In this document: positions 26,200-36,400 of the stretch, piece by piece
Position numbering within the stretch: the first letter of the stretch is position 1
How the letters are laid out: every line of letters begins with the position of its first letter
Notes under the pieces: model-generated
What the model was told of the DNA's origin: nothing
Database searches by the model: none
Seen by the model: the letters and a program-made list of their open reading frames with translations, nothing else
From: FEN-1139 sp964396375
GTDB taxonomy: Bacteria > Myxococcota_A > Polyangia > Polyangiales > Polyangiaceae
Reading direction: 5' to 3'
Assembly (NCBI GenBank): GCA_964396375.1
Contig: CAYNEY010000004.1
Span: forward strand, 1-64,000
Length of the DNA: 64,000 nt
Program-made: the position numbers and the translations under genes

Positions 26200-27327
26200 T
26201 CAGCCGGCCTCTTTGCCGTGAAAGCGCTCAGCGAGAGCGATGCGTTTCAGGTAGCACTCTCGGACCAGCTTGAGGTCTTCAACGTAGTGCTCGATCTCGT
26301 TCGGTAGGAGCGCCTGGGCGCCATCCGAGAGCGCGCGGGAGGGTTCTGGGTGGATCTCGGTCATGATCATGTTGCAGCCCGCGATCACGCCCATCGCCGA
26401 GAGGTGGAAGATGTCAAGCAGGTCATCGCTGCTTCGGGTTCGCTTGCCGACCGCATGAGAGGGATCGACACAGACAGGCAGGCGGGTCCAGCTGCGAAGC
26501 ACGGGGATATGCCCTAAATCCGCCAGGTTCCGGTGAGGCGCGGCAAGACCGCTCTTGAGCCCGCGAAGACAGAAGATGATTCGGTGGTTTCCCTCGCTGG
26601 CGATGTACTCCGCAGCGTTCAAGGACTCGGTCAGGGTGAGGCCGGCTCCACGCTTGTAGAGCACGGGATACTCACTCTGTCGTCCCACGGCCTTCAGGAG
26701 AGCGAAGTTCTGGGCGTTGCGGGTCCCGATCTGGAGCATGACTCCAACCGGCGCCCCCGAGCGGCGCAACGCCGCGTCGATCTCGTCGATGTGGCGCTCC
26801 TCACAGACCTCCATCGAAAGGATGACCACCCCGTGCTTTGCTGCGAGTTCGAAGACCCAAGGCAAGCAGTCGTGCCCGTGGCCCTGAAAGTCATAGGGTG
26901 AGGTTCTCGGCTTGTAGGCTCCGATCCGCGAGAGTGTGACCTTTGCGCGCTGCAAGGCGGCGAAGGTTTGGCCTACGAATTCAAGGGTGTCTGCCGAACA
27001 CTGACCGAGGAAGACCTGGAAACTGTGCTCGTCGAACGTCACGCCCTTGTAGCTGAAGGGCATCGCTGAGGCCGCTCCAGCGTGACGACCAATCAGGCGG
27101 AAGCTCTCGCTCACGCGGAAGGCTCGCTCCACGAAGGGCAGGGACTCGAAGAGTGAGAGCGGAACGGCTCCGGTCGAGCCAAGTAGATAGACCTCAGTGA
27201 CCGTGCGCTCCGTTCCGGTGATGGTGTGGGTCTGGCTGTGTACTCCGGGGAACGCCTCGATCATCCCGAGTAGCTCTTTGCACTCAGGCGCACTCGGGAC
27301 AATGCCGTTCTTGAGGATGATGATCAT
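26200..27327 (-). CDS. aroF: 3-deoxy-7-phosphoheptulonate (DAHP) synthase, I-beta type
   Basis: First enzyme of the shikimate pathway: PEP + erythrose 4-phosphate to DAHP. 375 residues. An N-terminal ferredoxin-like regulatory domain (about 1-85) precedes the TIM barrel. KPRTSPYDFQG, MEVCEERHIDEIDAAL, YPVLYKRGAGLTLTE, IIFCLRGLKS and LPVCVDPSHAVGKRT give the active-site Lys, Arg, His and metal-binding set of the AroG/KdsA superfamily. Some usual signatures are altered (LQIGTRNAQNFALL; FCLRGLKS for FCERGIRT), but the core fits type I-beta enzymes. It lies 70 bases downstream of a lipoprotein gene on the same strand. No other aro gene is seen. Confidence 0.85.
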   Translation of the reverse strand: MIIILKNGIVPSAPECKELLGMIEAFPGVHSQTHTITGTERTVTEVYLLGSTGAVPLSLFESLPFVERAFRVSESFRLIGRHAGAASAMPFSYKGVTFDEHSFQVFLGQCSADTLEFVGQTFAALQRAKVTLSRIGAYKPRTSPYDFQGHGHDCLPWVFELAAKHGVVILSMEVCEERHIDEIDAALRRSGAPVGVMLQIGTRNAQNFALLKAVGRQSEYPVLYKRGAGLTLTESLNAAEYIASEGNHRIIFCLRGLKSGLAAPHRNLADLGHIPVLRSWTRLPVCVDPSHAVGKRTRSSDDLLDIFHLSAMGVIAGCNMIMTEIHPEPSRALSDGAQALLPNEIEHYVEDLKLVRECYLKRIALAERFHGKEAG

Positions 27328-27397
27328 AGATGCTCACGCTGATTTGCGGCTTGCCGAACGCGGTTCGAGCGGCCCTGCCTCGAACCATGAATGGGGT

Positions 27398-28264
27398 TCA
27401 GGGTACCTCGAAGATGGTAACGCCTTCGTCTGAGACCTCGGTCGAGCCTCGCGTCAGATAGAGCGGGTTGTCGAAGACCACGCCACCCTTTTTGCGGAGC
27501 AAGCAGATGGATACATGATCTGTCGCTGTTTTCGAGTAGTTGCAATAGGGAGCCTCCCGCCACTCTGCGACCAGCTTCTGTGTGGAAGCAAGGGCAATCC
27601 GGAGTTCGTACTTACCGGGCTCGAGGGAGAAGAAGATTTTTCGATTCTGTTCCAGGGGGAGAGCTTCGGGACGCACCCTGCGGACTACGTCGACGGTGAA
27701 CTCTCGGCTGGCCTGCCCTGCCCGGGCGATGACGGTGGCGGTGCCGACCTCCTTTGGGACCAGCTCGCGGCCTCGCGGAAATAGGATCCCCGAGTTCTTG
27801 GAGCTCAGCTGGAGCTCAACATCGGGAAACTCCTCCCCATTTTTCCCCAGGATCTTGACCTTGGGCACGAAAGGGCCATCCATGAGTTCGACGCGGCCGA
27901 CGTTCGATGCGTCGACCCGATCGACCAAGCGGCAACTGACCTTCGCTTCTCGGCGCGCCAATCTTATTAGGGCGTCTCCGCTCTTCTTGCAGACAAAGGT
28001 GCCGAAACGATCGATCTGGCCGACATCGTTTGGGACCACCTCGAAGGGGTACTCGGCCTTCGGATTGGGTGGAAGTGGCGAGGTGGTGAGGGAGCGCACC
28101 AGCACTCGAGCCGGATCACTCGAGGTTATCATCGGGATGATCTCGAGTCGGAAGTCGGCAGGTAGGGAGCTCTTCTGACAGGCGAGCGCGCCGGTGAGGG
28201 AAGCGCAGAAGAGCAGTGAATCGCGAAGTCGAGTTAGGCACGTGCACATACGGAGCATGAACAT
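27398..28264 (-). CDS. Secreted lipoprotein with Ig-like domains, unknown function
   Basis: 288 residues. The leader holds LLFCASLTGALACQK, with lipobox Cys at about 29. The mature protein is beta-rich: a domain with GTFVCKKSGDALIRLARR, a central region resembling bacterial Ig-like repeats (VPKEVGTATVIARAGQASREFTVD split in two parts), and a C-terminal segment YELRIALASTQKLVAEW. The function is not known. Alternative starts at M3 and M6 exist close to the first Met; M1 at 28264 is used. It diverges from the 168-residue gene across about 150 bases. Confidence 0.7.
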   Translation of the reverse strand: MFMLRMCTCLTRLRDSLLFCASLTGALACQKSSLPADFRLEIIPMITSSDPARVLVRSLTTSPLPPNPKAEYPFEVVPNDVGQIDRFGTFVCKKSGDALIRLARREAKVSCRLVDRVDASNVGRVELMDGPFVPKVKILGKNGEEFPDVELQLSSKNSGILFPRGRELVPKEVGTATVIARAGQASREFTVDVVRRVRPEALPLEQNRKIFFSLEPGKYELRIALASTQKLVAEWREAPYCNYSKTATDHVSICLLRKKGGVVFDNPLYLTRGSTEVSDEGVTIFEVP

Positions 28265-28412
28265 ACCAGAGCGCAGCGACCGCTGTCACGGGGGCGCCTT
28301 TGCGTTACCGCATCACCGTAGCTCTGCTGAGGGTGCAAGAGGACACGACCGATTCGGGGCGGAAGGTGGAATATCGCCCCCAGCCGAGGGTTGTACGAAG
28401 GAAACGACAAGG

Positions 28413-28919
28413 ATGGTGAGAGTCTTGGAGAAGCTGCCGGAAGTCAATGTGGTGATACTGGAACGGGGTGCCAACCCTGCCCGTGGCGCGGTGAATCCGA
28501 GCCGCGGGCGCGGCACCACGCACTTGATGATCCAGGACCAGAATGAAGATTTGGAGGCCTTTGCGCGACGTGTCGTCGACAAGGTCTTCAAAGTGCAGCT
28601 GTCCGGGCTCCCACTCGGTCCGGTCGTTTACTGTCTCGGAACCCCGGAGAATTCGGCACGCCGTGACGCTCTGCTCCTCGCGCTCGCGAGGCGGGTAGAG
28701 AGAGGCACGGTTCTGATCGAGGTGCCGGACGCTCTTCCAGAGGAGGAACGAGCACATATTTTCGAGGCCATCGGTTCCATGACACGCGTGAGCTCATCTT
28801 TGGTGGTCCGCGCGGTTTTTCTAGAGGGACCCACGGTGCGCTCCCCATGGTTCTCGAATCGGGGGCGCGCACGGTCGGTGGCACGCGGTGTGCGTTGGGA
28901 GGAGAAGCCGTTCAACTAG
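28413..28919 (+). CDS. Conserved-looking protein of unknown function
   Basis: 168 residues, soluble, with no signal peptide. It begins MVRVLEKLPEVNVVILERG and continues DQNEDLEAFARRVVDKVFKV and VVYCLGTPENSARRDALLLALARRV; the C-terminus is Arg-rich (SNRGRARSVARGVRWEE). I do not recognise the family. ATG 28413 follows a purine-rich CGAAGGAAACGACAAGG region. A longer open frame back to 28194 runs through the opposite gene's signal peptide and is unlikely to be coding. Confidence 0.6.
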   Translation: MVRVLEKLPEVNVVILERGANPARGAVNPSRGRGTTHLMIQDQNEDLEAFARRVVDKVFKVQLSGLPLGPVVYCLGTPENSARRDALLLALARRVERGTVLIEVPDALPEEERAHIFEAIGSMTRVSSSLVVRAVFLEGPTVRSPWFSNRGRARSVARGVRWEEKPFN

Positions 28920-29080
28920 AGTGGGCCAAGAGGCCGGATCTCGGGTAGGCGGGCAACACGGGCGGATTGATCCATACTCTCCGCGGTTGCCCGTTTTCAC
29001 GAGGGAAGCCTGCCGGTGCAGCGCTCGTAGATCGAGCAGGCCGCAATCTGCGCTTATCCCATTGTTACGGAGTTCGTCCC

Positions 29081-29962
29081 ATGAACAAATCCTCTCTCTT
29101 CGCTCTTCTAGCATCCGCCGTTCTTGTCTGCGTCACCTGCCCCGCCCAGGCCGAGAGTCTGGCTGCATGCGGAGACATCAACGTCGAGGCCAGTGCTGAA
29201 TGTGAACTCAAGGCTAGCGGCAGCTGCACCATCGAAGACTGCACGTCCATCAACTGTTCAGCGTCGCTGCATGCCGAGTGTGAGGGAGAGTGCGAGGCGA
29301 CCCTTCCAAGCTGCGAGGTAGACTGCAGCGCCACTTGTGAGGCCGACTGCGAGGTTGAGCCGGGAGATTTCGACTGCGAAGCCAGCTGCACGGGCCGTTG
29401 TGAGGGCAGCTGCTCAGGAAACTGCGAGGCCCAGTGTGAGGCCGATTCGGACTCCGCGGCCTGCCAATCCAAGTGTGAGGCGACCTGCCAGGCCTCCTGC
29501 GAGGGAGAGTGTTCAGCGAGCTGCGAGGGAACACTTCCGAGCGCGGACTGTGAGGCCAAGTGCGAAGGTTCCTGCAAGGGCTCCTGCAACACGGAAGCTC
29601 GTCTCGACTGCCAGGTTTCGTGTCAGGCCGATCTCGAGGCGGAGTGCACTACGGATTGCCAGGCGGACTGCGAGGCAGAGGGGGCGCTGTTCTGTGACGG
29701 GCAGTACGTCGATCACGGCAACAATCTCGAAGACTGTGTTGCGGCCTTGCAGTCAACCTTCTCGATCGAGGTTGAAGGCTACGCCAACGCCGATGCTAGC
29801 GGTTCCTGCGACGGCAACTCCTGTGAGGGTGAGGCGAGCGCGGAGGCAGGTGCGAGCTGTGCCGTTGAACCCGGCTCGAAGAATCATCGAGGAGGGTTCG
29901 CGGCCATCCTCGTTGGACTTGCCGGTCTGGGCGTGGGCCTCAGGCGACGCGCGATCAGGTGA
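29081..29962 (+). CDS. Secreted CX3C-repeat protein with MYXO-CTERM-like tail
   Basis: 293 residues. A signal peptide (NKSSLFALLASAVLVCVTCPAQA) leads into a region of about 37 cysteines. Its core (about 50-205) repeats Cys with three residues between (CEAxCEGxC, CQASCEGECSASCEG). The usual spacers are Glu/Gln/Ala/Ser/Asp, giving a very acidic, disulfide-rich rod. After a short Ser/Gly region the C-terminus is SKNHRGGFAAILVGLAGLGVGL followed by RRRAIR: a hydrophobic helix then a basic tail, like the MYXO-CTERM surface-sorting signal. Function is unknown. The next gene is an HhH-GPD glycosylase 37 bases on. Confidence 0.8.
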   Translation: MNKSSLFALLASAVLVCVTCPAQAESLAACGDINVEASAECELKASGSCTIEDCTSINCSASLHAECEGECEATLPSCEVDCSATCEADCEVEPGDFDCEASCTGRCEGSCSGNCEAQCEADSDSAACQSKCEATCQASCEGECSASCEGTLPSADCEAKCEGSCKGSCNTEARLDCQVSCQADLEAECTTDCQADCEAEGALFCDGQYVDHGNNLEDCVAALQSTFSIEVEGYANADASGSCDGNSCEGEASAEAGASCAVEPGSKNHRGGFAAILVGLAGLGVGLRRRAIR

Positions 29963-29999
29963 GTGAACCAACCACGGCCCTGGTGGGAAAACGAGGCAT

Positions 30000-30731
30000 G
30001 TGACGCGGCGCGACCTCAACCGGTTGCGTCGCGCTCTGCACGAGACCATCAGTTGCCACGGACAGCTCGGCTGGTGGCCGGTGTTGTGCGAGCGCCGGCC
30101 CGCGCGAGAGCGTCTGGGAGAGATTGAGAATCGGGGCTATCACCCTGGCTTGTACGACGTTCCCCGAACTCGAGCTGGCCGCTTCGAAGTGCTGATGGGG
30201 GCCGTTCTGACCCAGAACACCGCCTGGATCAACGTCGAACACGCCCTTGGCGCCTTGCTTGGATGCGGGATTCGGACGCCGGAACGGCTGCTCGAGCTAG
30301 CTCCCAAAGAACTCAGCCAGTTGATTCGCCCAGCCGGGTATTTCAACCAGAAGGCGGGTTATCTGCGGGCGGTGAGCGCGTGGTTCCTCGAGCACGACCG
30401 GGGCCTGATTGGACTTCCTCGAACCCGAGAGACAGTCAACGTGGTTCGCAGGTCTTTGCTGGCTGTCCGGGGTGTGGGGGAGGAGACCGCCGACAGTGTG
30501 CTTCTGTACGCCTACCACCTGCCGACGTTCGTCGTCGATGCGTACACGCGCAGGGTGCTGCTCTCTCTTGGGCTGTGCACCGAGCACGACGATGCTCGTG
30601 CACTGCAGCTCTGGTGCGACACGGCGCTCAGCTCGTCCAATCTCACCGAAACCGTGCACATCTTCCAGGAGGCTCATGCCGCTCTGGTGGAGGCGGCGAA
30701 AGCCATGCGTTCGCGCGGGCGATCTCAGTGA
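30000..30731 (+). CDS. HhH-GPD DNA glycosylase lacking an Fe-S cluster (MagIII-like)
   Basis: 243 residues. The helix-hairpin-helix-Gly-Pro-Asp fold is shown by EVLMGAVLTQNTAWINVEHAL, the HhH LLAVRGVGEETADSVLLYA and FVVDAYTRRVLLSLGL with the catalytic Asp. It ends soon after and shows no C-x6-C-x2-C cluster loop, so unlike Nth/MutY it should not bind Fe-S; 3-methyladenine glycosylase MagIII has this form. It excises damaged bases. The start is GTG 30000 because no ATG fits the frame. The last 7 bases overlap the convergent fibro-slime gene. Confidence 0.86.
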   Translation: MTRRDLNRLRRALHETISCHGQLGWWPVLCERRPARERLGEIENRGYHPGLYDVPRTRAGRFEVLMGAVLTQNTAWINVEHALGALLGCGIRTPERLLELAPKELSQLIRPAGYFNQKAGYLRAVSAWFLEHDRGLIGLPRTRETVNVVRRSLLAVRGVGEETADSVLLYAYHLPTFVVDAYTRRVLLSLGLCTEHDDARALQLWCDTALSSSNLTETVHIFQEAHAALVEAAKAMRSRGRSQ

Positions 30732-31816
30732 TGGTTGGGACACGAGCCAATGTCGGCGATGCTGGTACGAATCGTGAAATTCGAGTCAACGGTGTGCCGC
30801 TCCGCGAAGAAGAAATGCAAGGGATGACGCTCGCCCACCACCAACCCGAACCGCTCCGCGATCTCGTCGAGTGCCACCTCCGCGCTCATGGCCACGTGAA
30901 CGCCTCCGAGATCGATGGCCAGCCGACGGTTGATGAAGACCCACATGTCATCATCACCCGAAAATGAGAACACCTCACCTCCAACGTAGACGAACTCTGT
31001 GGCTACGGCGAGGGTGAAGTGGTAGTTGTGGGCGTTGCCCTCATTGCCGAACAAGTGGTTATCAATCGGGAAAAAGGCTCGATTCTCGTAGATGTAGAGC
31101 CCAGGCTGCTCGGGGGAGTCTTCGAGCTGTATCGCGATATCAGTGGCCAGGTTGACATCTGGCACGTCATGATACCACTCAGCGAAGCTGGCCGGACTGG
31201 TAACGGTAACGGTGGCTCCGGGGTGTGCATACACAGGAGTTCCATCCTCACCTAGCTCGGGTTCGACGATACCGGTCTCTGCGATTGAAGAGCCGATCTC
31301 CTCGCGCTCGAAATCCGGATGGGCGATCCGAAAGTCACGGATGACGCCCTCCAGAATTGGCGGATTCGGTTGGGGAGCGTCGCAAGCGTACCATACGCCA
31401 TCTTCGCATATCTCGTAGCCGGTCCCGCAGGCACTCAGGCAGGGAAGCTCTACCCGTGGCACCTCACAGCTCCCCCACGCGTCATCGCTGCACTGTTCGA
31501 TTCCGGTTCCACAATCATTGCTGCAGGGGCGCTCTGTGAGTTCGACCTCGCAGTCTCCCCAGCGATTCTCGTTGCACCAGGCGAGACCCGCGCCGCAGGT
31601 ATTCGAACACACCCGGGAGGTCGGTGGTACATCGCAGGGCAAGAAGTATCCATCCCGACAGATCTGGATTCCTTCCCCGCATCGATTCTGGCAGCGACGC
31701 TGCTCACCCTCGATCTCACAGGGCTCCGCACCCATCAAATCGGAACGGAATCCACAGCCGAGCGGTGCAAGAAGCACTGCTGCACGGACGAGCGAACCGA
31801 GGAAGTGACGAGCCAC
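30725..31816 (-). CDS. Fibro-slime domain lipoprotein with four cysteine repeats
   Basis: 363 residues. The leader MARHFLGSLVRAAVLLAPLGC has lipobox Cys at 21. Four tandem repeats of about 28 residues follow (33-150), each of the form C-x3-CGxG-x3-C-xD-xxW-xx-C. The rest is a fibro-slime domain, with VTVTSPASFAEWYHDV and the calcium-type VGGEVFSFSGDDDMWVFINR and AIDLGGVH. These are eukaryote-like extracellular modules seen in Myxococcota surface proteins. Adhesion or matrix binding is likely but unproved. It lies 39 bases downstream of the tolC-type gene on the same strand. Confidence 0.85.
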   Translation of the reverse strand: MARHFLGSLVRAAVLLAPLGCGFRSDLMGAEPCEIEGEQRRCQNRCGEGIQICRDGYFLPCDVPPTSRVCSNTCGAGLAWCNENRWGDCEVELTERPCSNDCGTGIEQCSDDAWGSCEVPRVELPCLSACGTGYEICEDGVWYACDAPQPNPPILEGVIRDFRIAHPDFEREEIGSSIAETGIVEPELGEDGTPVYAHPGATVTVTSPASFAEWYHDVPDVNLATDIAIQLEDSPEQPGLYIYENRAFFPIDNHLFGNEGNAHNYHFTLAVATEFVYVGGEVFSFSGDDDMWVFINRRLAIDLGGVHVAMSAEVALDEIAERFGLVVGERHPLHFFFAERHTVDSNFTIRTSIADIGSCPNHH

Positions 31817-31855
31817 GTCGTGGAGGCTAACGCAAGCGCAGGAAGAATTCCGGTG

Positions 31856-33406
31856 TCAACGCCGATCGGTGAGCGAATAGTCGCGCCCCATGGCCTTGGC
31901 TAGCTTAGTTTCGGCCAAGCGGATATCGATCTGCGCGGAGACCATCCGAAGCAGGGTGTTGACCAGTTCGGCCTCGGCGTCGATGAGTTCGGCCGTCGTG
32001 GCCTTGCCCACGCGGTAGAGCTGAACCGACGTGTCGTACGCCGATTGGGACGCCTCGCTGGCGCGCCGCGCCGCATCCAACTCCGCGTGCGCTCGGCGTC
32101 CCTCGGTGTAGGCGGTGGCGACTTCCATTCGGATCCCCTCGCGAACCAGCCGGCGGGTGGCCTCGATGGAGGCGCGCTGAGCCGAGATTTCACGTGCGCT
32201 CGCGTCGTTGGTCAAGAGGTCATTGACCACCCAGGAGAGCTGGAGTCCGGCGGTCCAACTGCCGTTCCAACCCTCCTGGAAGGTGTAGCGAGAGTTTGGA
32301 TTCGCGTAAGTGTAGTCGGCGAAGCCGTCCAGCCGAGGGAGCTTGCCCGCACGAACGACCTCTTCGGCCGAGGACATGGACTCAACGGTGTAATTGAGGG
32401 CGAGAAGTTCCGGGCGACGCCGTTGCGCTTCAGCGACCAACTCAGGCAGGGGCAGGAGTTCCGCCGATTTGGATTCCCGAAGCACGTCCTCTCCGAGCAC
32501 GTAGTTGGCCTGCTCGTCAGCCATGATCACGGCCAGCTGTTGGGCAGCAAGCTCGCGGAACCCCCGCGCCGCTTCGAGGCCAGCTTCGGTCGAGGCCAGA
32601 AGTGACTGCAGCCGGAGCACGTCGGCTCGCGTCGCCGACCCCACCTTGAAGGCTACCTCTACGTCCTTCAATCGCGCGTGAACCCGCTCGATCGACTTCT
32701 CGGTGACTGCCACCTGTCCGAGTGACTTGGTCCAGTTGAAGAATGCGATGCGGGCGTCACCTTCGACCTTGGCGCGCTCTGCGACGATATTGAGCTCTAC
32801 GGCCTTCTGATTCTGTCGCGTGGCCTCGATGCTGTCGCCGAGGCGTAGCAAGTAGTCAGAAAGCGGTACACCGAGGGTTGCACCGAGCGAGTAGGCATCT
32901 GTTGTAACCGGGAGTTCGAAGGCGAAGCCAACCAACGGCGCATCCGCGGGGAGTGGGCCAGCCAGTGGTGAGCCGACGAAATTGATGTCACCACCCATGT
33001 TCGATTCGACACGGCTCAACCGAGTGTAGCTGGCCTTGAGGGTGAGCCGGGGCAAAAACTGGTACATCGCTGAGTCAACCTTGGCGGCAGCAGCGCGGAG
33101 CTCAGCGTTTCTGGCCTCGATGCTGTGGCTCTCGAGCACCGCACGCTTCGCCACCTCGGCGGCGGTCAAGCCACCGGGGATTGGCGTAAAGGCGAGGAGC
33201 ACAGGGTTCTCGAGGTTGCGAGCGTCCCGCTCCACCAACGGCGAAGTGCCCCCGGCGGGTGGCTCTGGTGCGGCGGCAGGTGCAGCGGCGGCGGGTGGCT
33301 CTGGCGCGGCGGCGGCGGGCAACTGTGCTTGCGCCACAGCAGGAGGCGCCACCACGGATGACACGCAGAGCCACGATACGAGCGAAGAGCGGAGCCTCTG
33401 ATTCAT
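31856..33406 (-). CDS. TolC-family outer membrane efflux protein
   Basis: 516 residues. A signal peptide and a long Pro/Ala low-complexity stretch (PAAAAPEPPAAAAPAAAPEP, about 30-55) precede two outer-membrane efflux repeats with coiled-coil helices. SIEARNAELRAAAAKVDSAMYQFLP is the typical first helix, and TAELIDAEAELVNTLLRM lies in the second half. It forms the trimeric outer-membrane exit of the tripartite pump. It is the last gene of the tetR-adaptor-pump-tolC operon and overlaps the pump stop by 4 bases. Confidence 0.93.
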   Translation of the reverse strand: MNQRLRSSLVSWLCVSSVVAPPAVAQAQLPAAAAPEPPAAAAPAAAPEPPAGGTSPLVERDARNLENPVLLAFTPIPGGLTAAEVAKRAVLESHSIEARNAELRAAAAKVDSAMYQFLPRLTLKASYTRLSRVESNMGGDINFVGSPLAGPLPADAPLVGFAFELPVTTDAYSLGATLGVPLSDYLLRLGDSIEATRQNQKAVELNIVAERAKVEGDARIAFFNWTKSLGQVAVTEKSIERVHARLKDVEVAFKVGSATRADVLRLQSLLASTEAGLEAARGFRELAAQQLAVIMADEQANYVLGEDVLRESKSAELLPLPELVAEAQRRRPELLALNYTVESMSSAEEVVRAGKLPRLDGFADYTYANPNSRYTFQEGWNGSWTAGLQLSWVVNDLLTNDASAREISAQRASIEATRRLVREGIRMEVATAYTEGRRAHAELDAARRASEASQSAYDTSVQLYRVGKATTAELIDAEAELVNTLLRMVSAQIDIRLAETKLAKAMGRDYSLTDRR

Positions 33407-36400
33407 GATTGCTCGGTTCCTTGCGGGGCGACGGGCGTGGACGATTCAACATGCGCGAGAAGCTTCTTCTCGAACCAGCGGACCGGTCCGCTCGCGATCA
33501 GATTGTCGAAGAAGGTGTAAACCACTGGGATCACGACCAAGGTGAGAACGGTCGAGGTGACCAGGCCGCCGATCACGCAAATGGCCATGGGGGCCCGCGC
33601 CTCACCACCCTCCCCAAGGCCCAGAGCGACTGGCAGCATCCCGAACACCATGGCCACCGTGGTCATCAAGATCGGCCGAAGTCGAAGGATTCCAGCATCA
33701 ACCAGCGCTTCATGCATGGGCTGTCCACGTTCACGGGCCTGATTGGCGAAGTCGACGAGCAAGATGGCGTTTTTGGTTACCAGGCCCATCAACATGATGA
33801 TGCCAATCATGGATAGGATATTGAGGGTCATCCCCGTCGCGTACAGTCCACCGAATGCTCCAATCACGCTGAAGGGCAGGGAGATCATGATGGTGATCGG
33901 TTGGATGAAGCTGTTGAACTGGGCTGCGAGGATCATGTAGACCAATATCACGGCCAAGAGCAGCGCCTCGATCATCGAGGCAAATGACTCGTTCATGATC
34001 TTGCCCATGCCTTCGAACTCAGTAGTGATATCGGGCGGCACGAGGTCTTTGGCGGCCTCTCGGACCTTCTGCTGGGCAACGCCCAGCGGGACGCCATCCA
34101 GGTTCGCCAGCACCGTTACCTGGCGCTGTCGAGAGGACCGGTCGATGCGGCTCGGACCGACACCGCTTTCCACACGGACCAGGTTCGCAAGATCGACCAG
34201 TTCTCCGGTCGTTGAGCGAACCTTCATGCTCGACAGTGTCTCCACGCGCTGACGCTCCTCGCGCGGCAATTGCACGATGATGTCGTAGGCGTCGGTGCCT
34301 TCCTTGAGTTCGCTCACGGGATCGCCGGCCATGAAGGAACGGAGTGAGCTTGCCACCATCGCGACCGGCACGTTGAGGGCCGCCGCCCGATCACGATCGA
34401 CCAAGATCGAAATCTCGGGCTTTCCTCCGCGAAACGTGGTTTCGACGTCGACGAATCCAGGAAGCTTGGCGAGCCTATCGCGAAGCTTCTCAGCTGTAGT
34501 CACCAACTTGTCCAGGTCGGGTCCGGTGAGTGAGAACTGAACTGGTTGTGGGTTGCCACCGCCCATGCCCGCCTCCGAGACCGTGATGCTGGCTGGCTTG
34601 AGCTTCGCGTAGCGCGTGCGAAGCCAGACCATCAACTGCTCTTGGGAGACTTCCCGTTCGGTGGACGGGAACATGCGGACTTGAATTACCCCTTTGTTGA
34701 TCTGGCCCTGTTGGCCGCTGCCCACCGTCGCCAGGGTGTGCTCGACACCCTTGCCATTCTTCAAGATGTCGGAGGCGATATCGTTTACGAAGCGGCTGGT
34801 AGTGTCCAGCGCGGTCCCGGTGGGAAGCTCGACGTTGACAGTGAATTGGGCCTGATCCTCCTTGGGGAAGAACTCAGTAGGCACTCGCTGTACGAGGAAG
34901 CCCGAGGCGACCAGGGCCAACACGGCGAAGCTGACGGTGATGAGTCGGTGACCAAGGGCCCAACGGATGACGTGGCCGTAGGCGCGTTCGAAAGCACCCA
35001 TCAAGGCGTCGACCACTCGCGCTAGCCGTCCATCGGCGCTGTGTGGTGTGAGGAATCGAGAGGAGAGCATGGGTGTGAGCGTGAAGGAGACCAGCATGCT
35101 CATGGCCACGGCGAAGCTCACGGTGAGGCCGAATTGGAGGAAGAAGCGGCCAATGATGCCTTTCATGGTAGCCACCGGCACGAAGACCGCGAGAATCGTC
35201 GAGGTCATCGACAGAACTGCCAAGAAGATCTCGTTGGTGGCATCCGCTGCCGCGGCCAGCGCTCCCTTGCCATCCTCCAGGTGCCGATGGATGTTTTCCA
35301 TGACCACGATGGCGTCGTCGATCAACACGCCAATCGCGATTGAGAGCGCGAGCATCGTGAGCATGTTGAAGGTGAAGCCCATCCAATAGATGAAGGCAAA
35401 GGTTGCGATTACGCTGGTCGGCAGTGCGATTGCGCTGATCAGAGTCGCTCGCATGTTGAGTAAGAAGAAGTAGATCACGATCACGGCGAGCAGCCCGCCG
35501 AACCAAAGATCGAACTCGGCTTCTTCGATGCTCCGCTCGATGTAGCCGGAGGTGTCCGTGGCGATGGTCAGCTTGGCACCCTGCTGGGCAAGCCGGGGAC
35601 TCAGCTCGGCGACGGCGGCATGGACCTGTTTGGCCACGGCTACCACATTGGTCCCGCTCTGCTTCTGGACCGCCAGCGAGATGGCCTCCTTACCGTCGAA
35701 GGTAGAGGTTGACGTCGCCTCCTTGATGCCGTCCTTTACCTCGGCGATGTCGCTGACGCGAACCACAGGCTGCGCCCGCGACTCGAGCGGGTTGGTACCG
35801 GGGGCAACCGCTCGAAGTGGCAGGATGATGTCGGCCACGTCTGCTGCGGTCTTCAGCTGCCCCTTGGTCTTGACCGTCAACTCGGTGGTTCCGGTCTGGT
35901 AGCTGCCGGCTGGAACCTCGAGATTCTGGGAGGCGATGGTCTGGGCGACGTCCGCCACGGTCAGGCCGAGACCGTTCAGTTTGTCTGGATCGATGTAGAC
36001 CTGGATCTCACGCTCGCGGTCACCCGACAACTCGACGCTGCCAACCCCGCTGATGCGCTCGAGTCGCTGCTTGACTGTCTTGTCGGCAATGTGGGCGAGC
36101 CGAGCCGGCGGCAGGTCACCCGAGAGAGCGAGGTAGACGATGGGCATCGCGCCGAGATCGAACTTGGCGATCACGGGCGGATCGGCACCTTCTGGAAGGT
36201 CAGCCTGGATCTGCGCAACCTTGTCGCGCACGTCCTGGATGACCTTGTCGGCTTTCATCTCTAGCTCAAACTCGATCACCACCTGGGTGACACTCTCCAA
36301 GTTGTAGGATTTGAGCGTGCGAATGCCGCCGATCGAGTTCACGGCCTCCTCGATCTTCTCTGCGACCTCGCGTTCCATGGTGGCGGGATCGGTGCCAGGG

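Noticed and set aside
33240..33320. GCG-rich short repeats
   Set aside because: They encode the Pro/Ala linker of the TolC-type protein (low complexity), not a separate repeat element.
34874..35506. 210-codon antisense frame within the RND pump gene
   Set aside because: Arg/His-rich shadow of the pump gene without start or domain support.
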